Shown: piece by piece, positions 35,861-49,200 of the stretch
Layout: every line of letters begins with the position of its first letter
How positions within the stretch are numbered: the first letter of the stretch is position 1
Assembly (NCBI GenBank): GCA_013400975.1
Contig: WBMZ01011561.1
Coordinates: 1 to 64,000 of the forward strand
Reading direction: 5' to 3'
DNA from: Atrichornis clamosus
Taxonomy: Eukaryota; Chordata; Aves; Passeriformes; Menuridae
DNA: 64,000 bases
Translations under genes and position numbers: made by a program
The notes under the pieces: generated by a model
Told to the model about the DNA's origin: nothing
The model's input: only the letters and a program-made list of their open reading frames with translations
The model's database searches: none

Positions 35861-38800
35861 CAAATATGGCTAATGTCTTCCATGAGAGCTAACACTATTG
35901 ATCAGAAGATTTCAAGGAGGCTTCACTCATTGTCTCTTTTTGATCAGACTGACTAACAGAGACATGACACAACTTCCCTTTCTCCTGTGACCTCACCTCT
36001 GATCCTGACTCATAAGGGTCACAACAAGCTTTGTGGCCTATTCCTTTGCAGAACTCCATGTGTATTATCCACACACTTGCTGTCCATCCATGTGTGTTAC
36101 ATATGTGCATCCATCCCTGTATCCATGCACCACACTCTGGTTTTGCAGGCTGTCCTGCCAGTTACTCCACAGTTCTGTGGTTGTGCACAAACCTTCAGAA
36201 AAACCTTCTCTCTGATTTCCTGTGTACGTGTTGACAGGATGAGCTTGGGTTTACAGTTTCTTACAGGCCATTCCAATTGTCTGAATTACCAGATTATTGG
36301 CATGTAATACTCTGTGTTAAATGAGTATTGTTTTTTTAATTTATTTTCCACTTGTTTTTGTGCTTTTAAATATCCTTTCCTTCAGAATACAGTCTTCAAA
36401 AATTTAGAATTAAAGGCATTTAGTTACATGGAACACTTTTGTTCTCTTAACTTAAACTATGAAACCTGGTTTTTAACCAGTCATATGGTACTTTCCTGTC
36501 TTGAAAGGTTTCTTCCAATCCTTGTGCCTAGATTGCACTGACATATGAAGGAGACATATGGAGTCACAATCTGGGAACAGAATAAAGACCATCACATCAT
36601 GTCACATATCTTACATATCAGCTTCTATTCACTGGTAACATAAAAGTGAAAGGATCTAATCTCCTATCAATTCTTCAAGCCGTACAGTTTGTTCTTGGTC
36701 CTGCTTAACATCCCAGTTCATTTTAGCTGATAAAAGTAAAATTATTGTGGAAGAAACTGAAATTATTCAGTTGAATTATACTTGCATTCTATGGTTGGTA
36801 CCATTTCTAATGTTGCTGTATCTGTGATATATAGATCTATCACAACTTGTGTTACTGTGCTCTAAATTTCAGGACTTAGAAGAAAATGATTAATGTAGAC
36901 ATTAGCATTCTGGTGGGCCTGGCCATCGATATTTCATCTTAGGTAAACAGCAGTTTTGCCTAATTTATTGGTTCTCATTATATCTGGCATGTAGAAGCTG
37001 AATTCCCCTCTGCAAGGGAAATTCCCCATCTGCCTGGAAAATGACCTTTTCTGCTCTGCAAATCAGAAGGGACACAAATCAAAAGGGACACAGTTGGTTA
37101 ATATTGTAGAAAAATGACTTCATTTGTCACAAACTAAATTGTCATGAATTTGACCCATTTTGAGATTAGTTAACATTTGCTTCCTTTCTCATGTTTCATG
37201 CATAATTCATTTGGATTCTCACTATACTTGTGCTATGCTTCTGGAGTGGGGATGTTTTGTACAGTCAGTCTTAAGAGCAGTAGTAACACAACATTTGTCA
37301 AAGTGTCATAGTGAACAATGAAAACTCATTATGCATCACTCAAAGAGTTGAATGAAAAGTGATGCTACTTCTAGACAGCTTTATATCCAAATCATGGAAG
37401 GTGAAAACAGAAAGCAAGTTTTCATTGCTTTGATTGTATTCCAGTTTGATTTGTACTCTGAGAGCTCCCACTAAAATCATTGTTAATATTCCTGGTGTTG
37501 ATCCTGCTCTGCTGGAGGTATTGGGAATTTCACCAGTGATTTCACTGGGAACAGAAATAAACTGCAAATGAATAAAAATTACTCATGTGTACAAGTTTGC
37601 AAGATAAGATCCTCAAGTACAGAGACGGTCAATTTTGTTTGCACTGCACAGTATGGAAGATATTTTTCATGCTACACTAAAAAAATTCAGAAGAGTTGAA
37701 CGCTGTATGTCACACAACATTTCTATACTGCAATTCCCACCAAATAAGAGGTTATTATTCACATAGGAAAAACAGGCAGTATGAACAGTTCAGTTTGGTT
37801 GCTGAAGTGTATGTGGTAAGATATAATTTCTAATTTTAAAAAAATGCTGAATGTTTGCACCCTATCTTTGGATAAATGGCTTTTTCTGTGGCTCTTTCCA
37901 TTTCACCTTGTGTAACTGCCTGGATATATGGCTTTTTCTTTGCTGCTGTGATGATGAAATGCCTCTACACACCAGTCCTGAAGACAAAGAAAAATAATTT
38001 CACCCATGTATTGATAATAACCTAAATATTCCAATTCTATGCAGTAACACCTCTCTTCTGAAAGTTAGCATTTACTCACATTCCATCAAATCCAACATTT
38101 TCATGAAAAAATTAGCAGAATCAAATGTTCATCATCAACATTAAACTTTGAAGAAGTGGGCAGTTTAAATTAGATGTTCTTAAGGTGAGATTATGCTTAC
38201 CATGGACTAAAAGAACAGAGGAAGCAGCAAAGTTCATTAGGTTTACCTGCCACTCCACCCAAAATCCATCTTTTCCTAGAATACAAGTCACTTCTATGGG
38301 TGTGGGTTGCATCAAGGCTTCCCAGCAGTGTGAATTATTCTCTGTCTAGGAATGTCATTAGAAAAGTTGTATGTGATCTAAGATGATAAAAAATCAGGAG
38401 TTAATCCAAGGATGACAATGTAAAAATATAAGCATAAGTTTTCCATGTCGATATACAGCCATACTGTCAGTCATTGTCAAAATTATAGAGCGGAGCAGCA
38501 TATCACATCTTCTCCTGTCAAAATGTTCCTTCTGACAAAGGTCAGTGCCTTCATGACATAAATCTGTTATCCTATTATTGTCATAAGTATCATGAGAAGA
38601 AAGGAGTCAAACGTTTGGAACAGATAGAGTCAATGCAACTTAATTCAGGAAAGGGCCATATTTCCCACTTCCCTTTGTCAGGCTGCCAGCCATCAGCGTG
38701 AGCGTTCTCTCTCACAATCTGTTTGTGTTCCAGTGAGTAATAGCTTTTTACTGGCCTGGAAAATGACTACCCCATTACTAGCAAAGTGCATTCACGGGAT

Positions 38801-40335
38801 CAAGAGACTTTTGAACAGTTAAGTACATCGTGCCCTTTAAATAGACCATATGACTCTAGATGAAACCCTTAAAACTATGGCCAATCTGTTGGAAAATTAA
38901 AAATATAGTAAATCTAGGGCTGAAATCAGGCATATTTATGAGCTACTCAAATATGCAGCCATTTAAAATAGTTTGTTACTCAGTAGAATTTATGAGGGGT
39001 TTTTTTCTACATAAGAACCCACATCTACAATAACCCATGTACATGTGTAATAGTGGAAAAATAAAAAAAATATAGTACCTGGCATAAATTATGTCAAATT
39101 GATCACAGCAGTGTTTAGTTTCACATCTATTAGAAAAAATACCAAATCATTATAAGAACTGTGTGCATGACTCACTTCACAGTAATGCCAAGGTGAACTG
39201 TGAGTAAATGGAACTGAAATCAATAAATGCACATGAATTTAAAGCTACAGTAAACAGGAACATGGAGACTACTGGGTATGAATATAAATTGGTTAAAACA
39301 TATAGAAACATGCATAAACATGTGAGGAATTAGAAATTATAGAGAGCAAGTTTTCTGAATGGGACTGGCCTGTTTCATACAATCAAGAAGACTGGGCTAA
39401 GTATGTTGCCTCAAAAATATGATTCACAAATTTTATTCACATGACCCATGCTACTTAAGATTTTATTTTGATATAGTCATAATATTATAACCATGCTAAC
39501 ATAAACTTAAGGAAATAGGGGAGAACAGTGACCTGGAGTTTACAGTTTAGTGTAAATTGCAGAGCAAATTCTAGTATAGAGTTTGAAAGATCTGATTATT
39601 CAGCCACTGAATACAGAATTGCAGTGTTGGAGGATTGATTGGGCTGTTTTTCATCTCTTACTGGTTAACTTTGTGATCTACACAAAATTACTTTTTTTTT
39701 CTGTTGAAAATCTAACAGAAGCTTTGCAGTTTTTATATATATATATAATTATATATATATTTATAAGCCACCTGCTGATCCCTCCTTCTGAGTTAAAGGA
39801 CCTCCAGGATTTACAATTCTAATAACAGGAATTTGAAAAAGGAATGATAGAAAAAGAGTATTTTTTCCTTATTTATTGGACAGCCTATCTTTTTTTAGAA
39901 TATGAAAATGGAAAAAAAATACAGAAACTGGAAAACAAAACAAAATTGCAACCAGCATAGATAAAAGAGAGAAAGTGTGGTCAATTCCATCTTTACTCCC
40001 TAGAGAAATCAATTTAGAGCTTCATTCCATCCACATCTGTTTCGAGTACCTTGGCCTGGTCTTGCCTCCTTCTGCATTTAATATAACTGGAGAAACTTTC
40101 CTGGTGAATGTCACACCACTGTGCAGCTTTCAGAAAACTAATGTCTGTACTTTCCCAACAACTTCCTTCCTCAAGATATTTTACGGGTTCCAACTGTAGC
40201 TCTATTTTGCTCTCTTTACTCATATTCCCTGTAAGTGCTGTTTCTCCACGGTGTAGCTGGCAGAAGTCAATGCCTTGGAAACAACCTCAAGGGAGCAGCA
40301 GACATTACAAGCCTGTGTAGGAAGGTATAGGATGT
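35861..40335. other. Unique noncoding stretch, about 4.5 kb
   Basis: No gene can be supported. Three overlapping small frames near 35987-36307 share one T/C-rich segment and show no family. A 16-bp imperfect tandem duplication lies at 37060-37091 and a TA run at 39733-39766. No interspersed repeat was recognised. Confidence 0.5.
39733..39766. repeat. (TA)n microsatellite
   Basis: About 34 bases of TA repeats with one AATT interruption near the middle. Confidence 0.88.
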
Positions 40336-40689
40336 CACCAGAGAGGACACTGAGGGGAGACCTCATTGTGGTCTTCAGCATCCTCACAAGTACTGATCTC
40401 TTCATTCTCGTGACCAGTGAGACATTTCAAGGGAATGGCATTAATTGAGTCAGGGGAGGTTTAGGTTAGATATCAGGAAAAAGTTTTTCACCCAGAGGGG
40501 TGTTGGACACTGGATTGGGCTCCCCAAGGAAGTAGTCACAGCATCTGCCTGACAGAGTTCAAGGAGTGTTTGAACAATACTCTTGGGGACATGGTGTGAC
40601 TCTTGGGGATGGTGCTGTGCAGGACTGGGATTTCAACTTGGTGATCCTGATGAGTCCTGTCCAACTCAGCATATTCTATGATCGTATGA
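40336..40689 (+). mobile_element. CR1 LINE 3' end, about 350 bp, plus strand
   Basis: Blocks in order are CACTGAGGGGAGACCTCATT, TACTGATCTCTTCATTCTCG, GTCAGGGGAGGTTTAGGTTA, TTCACCCAGAGGGGTGTTGG, CTGACAGAGTTCAAGGAGTG and the terminus CAGCATATTCTATGATCGTATGA. This is the CR1 subfamily whose end reads CCAACTCAG-ATATTCTATGA, the same tail type as carried by the SINE at 42485. It is 5'-truncated. The minus-strand frame 40536-40811 is an antisense shadow. Confidence 0.92.
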
Positions 40690-42484
40690 AATCTTTTGAC
40701 TGGGGTCTTCAACTCTGGAGCAAGGTGCTGGTACAGTATTTCTGAATTATGCAATAAAATTAAAGCAAAATGAGGTGCAAAAGGTGAAGTGGGAACTTGG
40801 ATCTGAAACAAGAAGCTCTATTGATATGGGCAGCAAATTTGAAGAGAAGGTCAAGACTGACCTTTGTATTTGCTGTTAGTTACTAGGAAAAAATATGTTC
40901 TAAAAGGCTCTTCTAATGGGCACTGTAACTTATGCTGCAATAACTGGGGTGGTAAGAACAATTGAAATACAGACTGCACTTACAGACTCATGTCCTCATA
41001 CCTGCATAAGGAAACTGAAAGTAAATCAGTGATAATTCAGCTTCTTCCTTTCAGGCTTTTCCATCCCTTCCAGAAAAATTAGTGATGCACATCTGAGTCA
41101 TTGAAAACAAACATCTGAACCTGTGCTTACCTGACCTGTTCATTTGGTCATTTCATCATAAATGTGTAAAGGCCAAGGTATATGAGTGAGAAGTTCTCTG
41201 ATTAGAATTGAAATAAATTTTCAGGGTACAGAGCTTAAAGAACACTGATTTTTACTCTTCTGTGAATTTAGACATCAAGTCTCTTTCCTAAGTTCTTTCA
41301 TGGGGCATTACAGAGATATCTTGTGGCAATGAGTTCTAGAAGGTCAATAAAAAACTTTTGAAGAAATAAGTTTTCTTAACAAGCTTTACATTTTCTTCCT
41401 TTCAAATCTATTCAATTTCCCCTTGCTGTCATATTAGGTCTAAAACTTGAGTAGTAATGCCAACAATTCAATCTTTTCATCATTCTTGGAATCATAGGTC
41501 TTTATTTTTTACTGATTGTCTTAAAATTGCATGAAGAAGAGTAAGATAATATAATTTTTTTAATACTTTTAACCTATTAAAATCCATAATTTTTAGTTTC
41601 ATTAATATTAGGTCTTAGTTAAATATGAAAAGCAAATAATGATAACCCTCAGGAATGATTAAAAAAAGATATGGAACTAAAAAAGTGTCTTCTAGCAATC
41701 TGGAGAAAAGGTTCAACTATTGTTTTGAGAATAGTTGTTTTATTACTCATAAAAGATAAGATCAGAAAGCATTTCAATCATTATTAATTTCCTCTATAAT
41801 TTTTGATGCAATATATAGACAAGTTTCATATGCTGATGAGACTTGGGACAAAAAAATTAATAATTGCAGCAAATATTAAAATAAATATTTATTTAATAAA
41901 AATGTAAATGTTCATCTACAGCTGGAATTAACCAAATGCTGGGGAGAAGGATGAATATCTTGATTTGTTGCTGGTATATTAAGTTTTGAGCTGTTGTCTT
42001 CATATATTCCACAATCATAGCTTTGATCCCAGCATTTATTTATATATATATACATATATATGTACTTTTTTTTTTTTTCCCTTAGGGAGTTGGCTGCATT
42101 TTCAGAGGATTTTTTCCAACATCCTGCTAGTTTTATTAAGGTAGGAGTACAAGATATGGACTACCTATATTTTAAAACCATCTGTTATTAACTTTGATGC
42201 ACAGCTAAGTATAAAATCAATTAAGAATTCATGAAAGGTATGTTGTGTCAGAGGAAAAAGTATTATCAAATGAAGAGTGGATAAAGCTATTAATTTTATA
42301 CTTTAATATGATATAAACAGGTGAGCTGGTTTTGGAGTTTTAAGCCACCATGACCTGTACCAGGTTTGGGCAGTCTGTACTCTGTGCACCCACAGAATAT
42401 GAGAGAAGGAAGGACAGGGTTCCCATGTCCACCACCTCTTCATATTTTGATAGCTGCTCCGTTCCTCTTGCCATGATCAGATTC
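40690..42484. other. Unique AT-rich noncoding stretch, about 1.8 kb
   Basis: No gene is seen. A TA-rich run at 42038-42063 is followed almost directly by a T-run at 42066-42078. The rest is AT-rich DNA without open frames of note. Confidence 0.55.
42038..42078. repeat. (TA)n plus T-run
   Basis: TA dinucleotides with a CATATA interruption (42038-42063), then GTAC and thirteen T bases (42066-42078). Confidence 0.85.
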
Positions 42485-42592
42485 GTATAACAGAATATTC
42501 TGAGTTGGAAGGGACCCACAAGGATCAAGTCCAGCACTTAAGTGAATGGCCTTTCTAGGAGTCAAACTAAATCTAGGAATCTGGTATGGGGA
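42485..42592 (-). mobile_element. SINE-like element with CR1 tail (TguSINE1-type)
   Basis: Read on the minus strand, the element ends in CAACTCAGAATATTCTG, preceded by GATCCTTGTGGGTCCCTTCC. That is the 3' end of a CR1-X-like LINE. Upstream, instead of more CR1, it reads GGCCATTCACTTAAGTGCTG, and before that AGTTTGACTCCTAG, which resembles the B-box arm of a tRNA (GGTTCGATCCC). The order tRNA-Ile-like arm, GGCCATTCACTTAAG junction and CR1 tail is what I recall for TguSINE1 of zebra finch. The tRNA half is strongly decayed and its 5' part is not recognisable, so the right limit is approximate. The alternative is a CR1 fragment with an unrelated flank. Confidence 0.55.
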
Positions 42593-45500
42593 AATCTTTG
42601 TAATTGTTTCACAGCCTGGCTCCAAGATGTAGTGTATGCTGCCTTGGACACTCCAACTCTCTTTTCTGATAAACATCATTTCTATAATACATCAGCAAAC
42701 TTAAAAGATATATGTATTCCCATGTGTGATATTTTCAATAGTTAGATTTTGGCTGGATCAAAGATGGCATTTGACACATATTTCTAGCCATAAGGAGAGA
42801 TAAATGGTCAACATTTTCAACATTTCTCATCAATATGAAAAAGTCCAAGTTAAAATCTTATTTAATTAACAGTAGTACATCGTTTAATCTCACGTGGTTT
42901 TACAGTTCATTTCTGTGAATGAAATAGCTGGGCCAAGAAATCTGTGTATTATTAGAAATCAATTAAATATTTTGCAGTGAAACAAGACAGGCTTCCACTC
43001 TCTCACACAGTTCTGCATGAATATACAGAGAAAAGGACAACTATAATTTCTCTACTTGTTAATTACTCTTACTATTTTCTGTTATTTCATGTTTTACTGA
43101 AATTATTTTGAACTTTTCAACCAGATTGGAGCCAATGATTGGATTTAATACAGGCAGGAAAATGATGTGGATCTACACTCCTTTCCTGCAGAAAGCTTGT
43201 GCTGTCACCCCAAGAATTCAGGAAAATAGTTTGAGCAGATTAGCCCTTCCAATACAAAAGAAATCAAACAGAAACTCAAGCCTGGTTTAAAAACTGAAAC
43301 AAGCCTCTAAAATACACATTTTAACTTTTATCCTTCTGGTTTGGTTTGGTGGTCGGGTCTTGTGAGGCTTTTTGTGGGTTTGGTTAATGTTGTTGTTTGA
43401 TTTATTTTTATTTTAACCTATGTTATAAAAAAAAATTAGGATTTCATAGGACTCCTGGAGTTACAGATTTTAGAAAAAATGCAGACAGGTGTGAACAATG
43501 ATGTAAACCCAAGAATATTTAATGGACAATTTTTAAAACTAACTTTAAATATATTTATTATGGAATCAAGGACTTTATTTATTATTTAAGCCTTATCCCT
43601 CTTTACCCAAGTCTCCATGGTGCTATTGGAATCCGTCTTCCTACCCCCAGCCCTAAGATGTTGCAAATTTGATGTAGCAATATAGTATAAAGGGAAGGGG
43701 TCTTCCTTTAATCCTTATTTTCTTATATTAATTGCTATGTTGTCTTGTTTTGTTTTTTTTTTTAAGACACATTCCAGATAAGTTTTACATTTCACCACTT
43801 ATGACCTTGGACATAATTGCTCAACTCTTTTTGTTGTTTGTTTATTTCTCAATCATCCACCCAACAGAAGAGTCATTGAGAAAAATGTGTAACATCCCTG
43901 ATATTTAGAAACCTTAGTAGAAAAAGCATGTGCTATAGCTACCCACTCAGTGAACATATGTGAAACAGTTTGTGTGTAGTATAGAGTGTCAAAAATGAAA
44001 TCCTTGGTTTTGGCTACTGCATATGCAACAGATTCAAGATTCAGTTGATTCCATCAAGTGGAACAGACTTCTAAGAGCGTTGTATTGTGTGTGTGATTGT
44101 CACTATGGCCTTCATATTGCAAATCCCCAAAACACAGTGGGATTTTTTTTGAGCTTCTGCAGTCAGAGTCTGTGTCACATGTCCAGTACCTGCTGCCTCA
44201 GCCTGTCCTGTTTACAGCAGGCTTGTGGATGCTCTGACATATGCTGCTAACATCAAGTCTTTAAGGAGTTTGCACTTGCAGAGCTGAGCTCCACTATGTC
44301 CCTCACACATCCTACACAAAATCCCCCTGGTAGAAAATGGAAGAAACAGCATTATCAGGTGTTTTCTTTAGCACATATGTGTCTAAATCCAACTACTTTA
44401 CACTTTGTGATCAAAGAGAATTAATTGAAACCAGGCCTGAGGGTGTTAAATATTACAAGATTTCAACTTCTGCAAAGAGACTCAAAGAATCCCTTTGTGA
44501 ATGGATACCATGGGTTTACAACCAAATCTGCAATCTCAGCTACCCTTTGATGCCATACATATGCAAAGTGTCTCCAGCCTGACAGAGGGGTGGTTGATAC
44601 CCAGCACTTTGATATAGTCTTCTCTTTATTGATCTCTGCAAGTTGGTTTTGGCACAATCTGCTCTGCACCCTGAGATCTTCACGACCGGGAAAGAGTCTG
44701 GTTTGTCTTGCAAGGCTTCACAGTCTTCCCAACCAAAGGGCAAGACAGAGTATAACATTGAAAGACTAAGATGGAAGGAGACAGAGTTTCCTAGCAGGAT
44801 CTAATCAACTGTTTATTAATGTAATCAAGTCATGGCAAAATGGTGGAAGTCATTCAGAACAAGAAAGAGCCAGCTGATGAGTCCTCTGAGTTGCTTCCTT
44901 CTTTCTGCCAGATCTGACCATGGATATTCCAGAACTTGAGTTTAATAATATACCCCTGTTACGCTGTAAGCCATATTTCATTGCTGCTCAGATGAAGAAT
45001 TTGGAACATAGCTTTTTGTTAAATATCTCTTCCAGATCATTTGCTTTATTCAAAAGCTTCCTTCCCTCAGTATGCTCATTCCCTGCAAACAGACTGTCAT
45101 CACCTGTTCTCCACTTGTTTACATGCTGATAGCTCTTCTCCTCTCATAAATTCCATTAATTAATGAATAGTCAGCAGGGAATTGTCTCCTCAGGCTCATT
45201 AAAGAAATGGACACTAAAATGATATGAAAGCAGCTGCCTCCTTTCTGTTATTCCCTTCTGATGGCTACTGTTTTCCTCATCACTGCTAAATTATAACACT
45301 GCTTTGATTAACAGTCCTGTTACTTGCTGCAGCTGCATTTATGGATGGAAATTTTAACCATACAGTCATGTTTAATTGATATGCTCATCAAACTGTTCAC
45401 ATTGTAAAAAAATGCAGCACTTCAATACATCAAGCTTGTGTACGTATATTAAATCCTCTTGGAATTTTTTTGACCTTGTAAGCACATTGAAAAGACATGT

Positions 45501-45997
45501 TTCTTGATGCTTTCTCATAAGTCACTGATTATTAGCTGAGCTCATTTAAGAACCAGATGTAAAATTTGTGAAGAATCTCAAAAATCTCAGACCAGAGATC
45601 ATCCTAAACAGAAATGTATTTGATTACCATCCTAGTATCCAAGTGTGAATATTCATTTCTATGCTGAAAATTTTAGATTTTTTTCATTTATTTTAAAGCA
45701 TAGGATGGGATCTGATTTTCATGAAAGATTTCAAATCAAAAACTATCCCCATCAAATGAGTAAACCTATATCAGATGGATAATCTATATCATGGCTGGTA
45801 TAAATTACTATAGTTTAGAAGATGTTCTAATTCATACAGAAGGATGTTTGGGCCAGACTGTATTCAGGATTTAGCTTCTAACTCCTCCCTTGTTGAAGAA
45901 ACGTGATTCACAGAACAGTCCAAATCAGGACAGGCCCCTGAACTCTGAGGGTACTCAGACATGCTGACCCTCTACCACCATAGTCTTTAAACAAGAG
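42593..45997. other. Unique noncoding stretch, about 3.4 kb
   Basis: No gene can be supported. A G/T-rich tract lies at 43337-43415. The segment 44140-44760 is less AT-rich and contains several small frames on both strands, none with a recognisable domain. The segment 45150-45420 is repeat-free with homeodomain-type words and may be a conserved noncoding element. Confidence 0.5.
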
Positions 45998-46242
45998 ATC
46001 ATGGAATCCTGGAATCATTAAGGTTGTAAAAAACCTTTAAGATAATCACTGCCAAGTCCAGCATTAAACTATGTCCCCAAGTGCCACACCTACATGTTTT
46101 TTGATCACTTCCAGGGACAATGATTCTACCACTGCCCTGAGCAGCCTCTTACAGTGATTGACCACTCTTTCTGTAAAGAAATTTTCCTAGTTTCCAATCT
46201 AAACCTTCCCTGGTGTAACATTAGGCCATTTCTTCTTGCCCT
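45998..46242 (-). mobile_element. CR1 LINE 3' end, about 245 bp, minus strand
   Basis: The reversed terminus ATCATGGAATCCTGGAATCATT begins the copy. AAACTATGTCCCCAAGTGCC ACACCTACATGTTTTTTGAT and TGACCACTCTTTCTGTAAAG follow, ending at TTAGGCCATTTCTTCTTGCC. It belongs to the same CR1-Y-like type as the copies at 2864 and 7182. Here the internal T-run is about six bases, the normal length, in contrast to the T19 run at 2965. Confidence 0.9.
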
Positions 46243-49200
46243 AAAAGAGAATATCTTTCAGCTTTGAGGTAAAATACCAAGAATTGTTCTTAACTGCCTC
46301 TTATTGATTGGTATTTTCACTCAGATTAAATCAGATCCCTTTCTGGGTCCTGAGACTAAGTGGGAGATTAACCACAGAACAAGGGGAAAATTCTTTGGTC
46401 AGATGCTGACTTGTGATGTGGAAACCAATGGTGAAATTCAGCCCAAAGGACAGAAGAAGAGGTCATTTGCCATGGGGTATAACAGCAAGCATCGGAAATG
46501 AGAACAGGAGCAGCTCTCCATACCCTAGCCCTAGGAATAATATATTGAACACAATCCTGAAATGATCAGAAATATAACGGAAAGGCTTCAAACCTCTCTT
46601 CTCCGTGTTCATTAATTTGCTTTTCAGGACTGGATTTGGACTTTGTTTATCAAATATATTCACATTTTGATGACAAACCCAAAACTTTCAACTTCAAAGG
46701 TGTTACTTTATTTATAAAAAAATTTTAAAAATCCTTGCCTGATCTTCAAAAGTTCACAGCTTCTCTTAGGGAGGATTCCATTAGATGTTTCAAGGTTTGT
46801 GACGGGTGAACGTAGTGTTTCTAACTCACCTGCAGTACTTAAACCCCACGTTTTATTTTGAGTCAGTATGAACACTTAAAGGGAATCTCCCAGTTATCTC
46901 CAATTCCTGCATTGTTTAAACATAATCTGTTCCTGTTCTTCTGCAGCCTCAGTGTGGGCGTAGCCTCAAGTTTCTAACAATGAGACCTGGTCTAGATTCA
47001 AACTGGGTCTTTCAGTTTTGTTTCTACTTTTAGAGTTTCAATAGCTGAAAAATTGGGTGATTTTGTTAAGTTTGATGTATGACCCTAACTTTTTACAGAG
47101 ACCAGTAAAGGCGGGTACAGAAAAATCTTAAGTGAGACAATTTTATTGCTGATCAAGCAGGAGACCTAGGCTATTGCTGTAAACATTTTAAATTGTCCTC
47201 CTGTGAAGAACCTCAGTTTTCTGCTCTAGACTTAGCAGAGAAATTTGACCTTTGGACTGAAGAAGGCAGATTTTGAAAAAGTAGTTACAATCCCTTTCCC
47301 TACAGTCAATTCTTCACTAGAAATGCTCTCATGTTTTGCTGATAGTTGGTGCTGTTTCATGTTAAATATTGCTACTTTGAGTAAATAACTGAAAATTATC
47401 CGTTTCTTCTTTCAAGTGCTTAACTACTTTCTTTCTTTGATAGCCTGTGATTACACTGTTTTACTCTCTATTAATTGAATAATGTCTCCCTTTGAACTGT
47501 CTTGAAGAAGCAGTGAAAACCTCTAGATAATTTAATATATCACATATTTCACAATATATATGTGGGTGATACATATCTATTATTAGGATTATTTAAAAAT
47601 GTCATATCTCTACCATAAAAAATAATTTAAATAAATCATTCGCTATAGCAGTTTGTAACTTGACTTCAAGTATGGGCATCTCAGCTGCCTTAAATGAGAT
47701 TAAATTATTTTAGGCCTAAAAGGATGATTCATAGGCACACTGTAAAGTTCATGGTGCAAATTCAAAACTTCTAGAGGCTTCGGTAGATTTTGGCTTGAAT
47801 TCAAACAAAGCAGGACTCTAAAATGAAACATCTGTTATTCTTGAAATGTAGTGCACATCTACTCATTGGTTCAATACCTAACTTTAATTTTAATTTTTTA
47901 ATGGAAATTTTTATAGCAGTTTTGTTCATTAAAGATACCCAGTTCCTTCAGACCTTTCATTTGGTGAACAGAAGTCTCTAACTCAAGGATTCAATAAGGC
48001 AGACAGGGCTTATCAATTCATTATTCATAAACAGCCCAGTTATCCTGTGGCAGAATTACTTTTATCTCTCAGAGGGGTTAAATATTAATTTATTCCATGT
48101 ATGTGAAAAATTTTACCTCCTATTAAATTTTTCATATGTTTCTCATGCCTTCATCTCTTTTTGTGTATACTGATCTCTAACCTTCAAGTCATTAAATGAT
48201 TTTTGCCTCTAAGGTAATTTATTAAATAAAACACATATTTCTTGTTAATTAAACAGTTTAGTTGACTTGGTCCTTGATATGGTTGCTAAATTAATTCATT
48301 AGATCCTTTATTGAAGGCCAAGATACGACCTTTCTGTAGTGTCATACCTGATTCTGTTGTTCCACACCAGCTACCATAAGATCTAATCATAATTATAGAG
48401 GATTCAGGCTATCTAGATGCTAGTAAGGCTCTCAAGACAAGAGAGGAGGGCAAATTATTAGAATTAAGATCTGTGTGCACAGTCATAAGGAGAAGAAGCT
48501 TTTATAAAAGGAAAGAGAAACTCCTGACAGCACAAACTAAATAAATAAGAATTTTTTACTTAACGACACAGGCAGATGAATCAATGTTTCAGGGCAATCA
48601 GAACCACTGCCCTGAAAAAAAACCTGCTTCTTTTCTAACACAAGACTGAAGAATAACAAGGAGCCTGAATTAACCTGATCTGGATTGTTTTTAATTTAGA
48701 CATGTACAGTGTATAGGTCTATAACTACTGTGTTTTGGTAAAATATTCTGTAGTTAGAACTCTTCTGAAAGTCCAGTGATGAAAATGCTCCTTCATCTGT
48801 TTCTCGCTGTCTGAAGAGCCCTGGTGCTAGGATTATTGGCACTGACTGACAGTGTAGTGATCTTCAGCCTTCTCCGCTCAGTCAGGAACCTGAGATTTTC
48901 CCAAGGTAAAGAATTTTTCGGGTTTTTTTGCACACACTTGGTATTTGTGCTGCTTTGGAGAATATGATAAAAACCACTTCTGCAGTACAGATCCAATGAT
49001 ATTTGGAGGAAAAATAAGTTAAGATGTAGTCTTTGGTGTAGCAGATTTCAGGAAGGCTCCAACAGATGCAGGAAATTACTGATATCTCTAGTCTCTTCCC
49101 AGGAAACTATGCCCTAGAATTCCCTAAAATGCTGACATTCTGATTTGTTCTTGTCCAGAACTATTCCAGTTTCACCAAAGGACCCCATGGCAGAATACCT

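Noticed and set aside
35987..36307. Three overlapping plus-strand open frames
   Set aside because: Three registers open over the same pyrimidine-rich segment point to composition rather than coding. None has a recognisable domain.
40536..40811. Minus-strand open frame of 91 codons
   Set aside because: Antisense to the 3' end of the plus-strand CR1 at 40336-40689.
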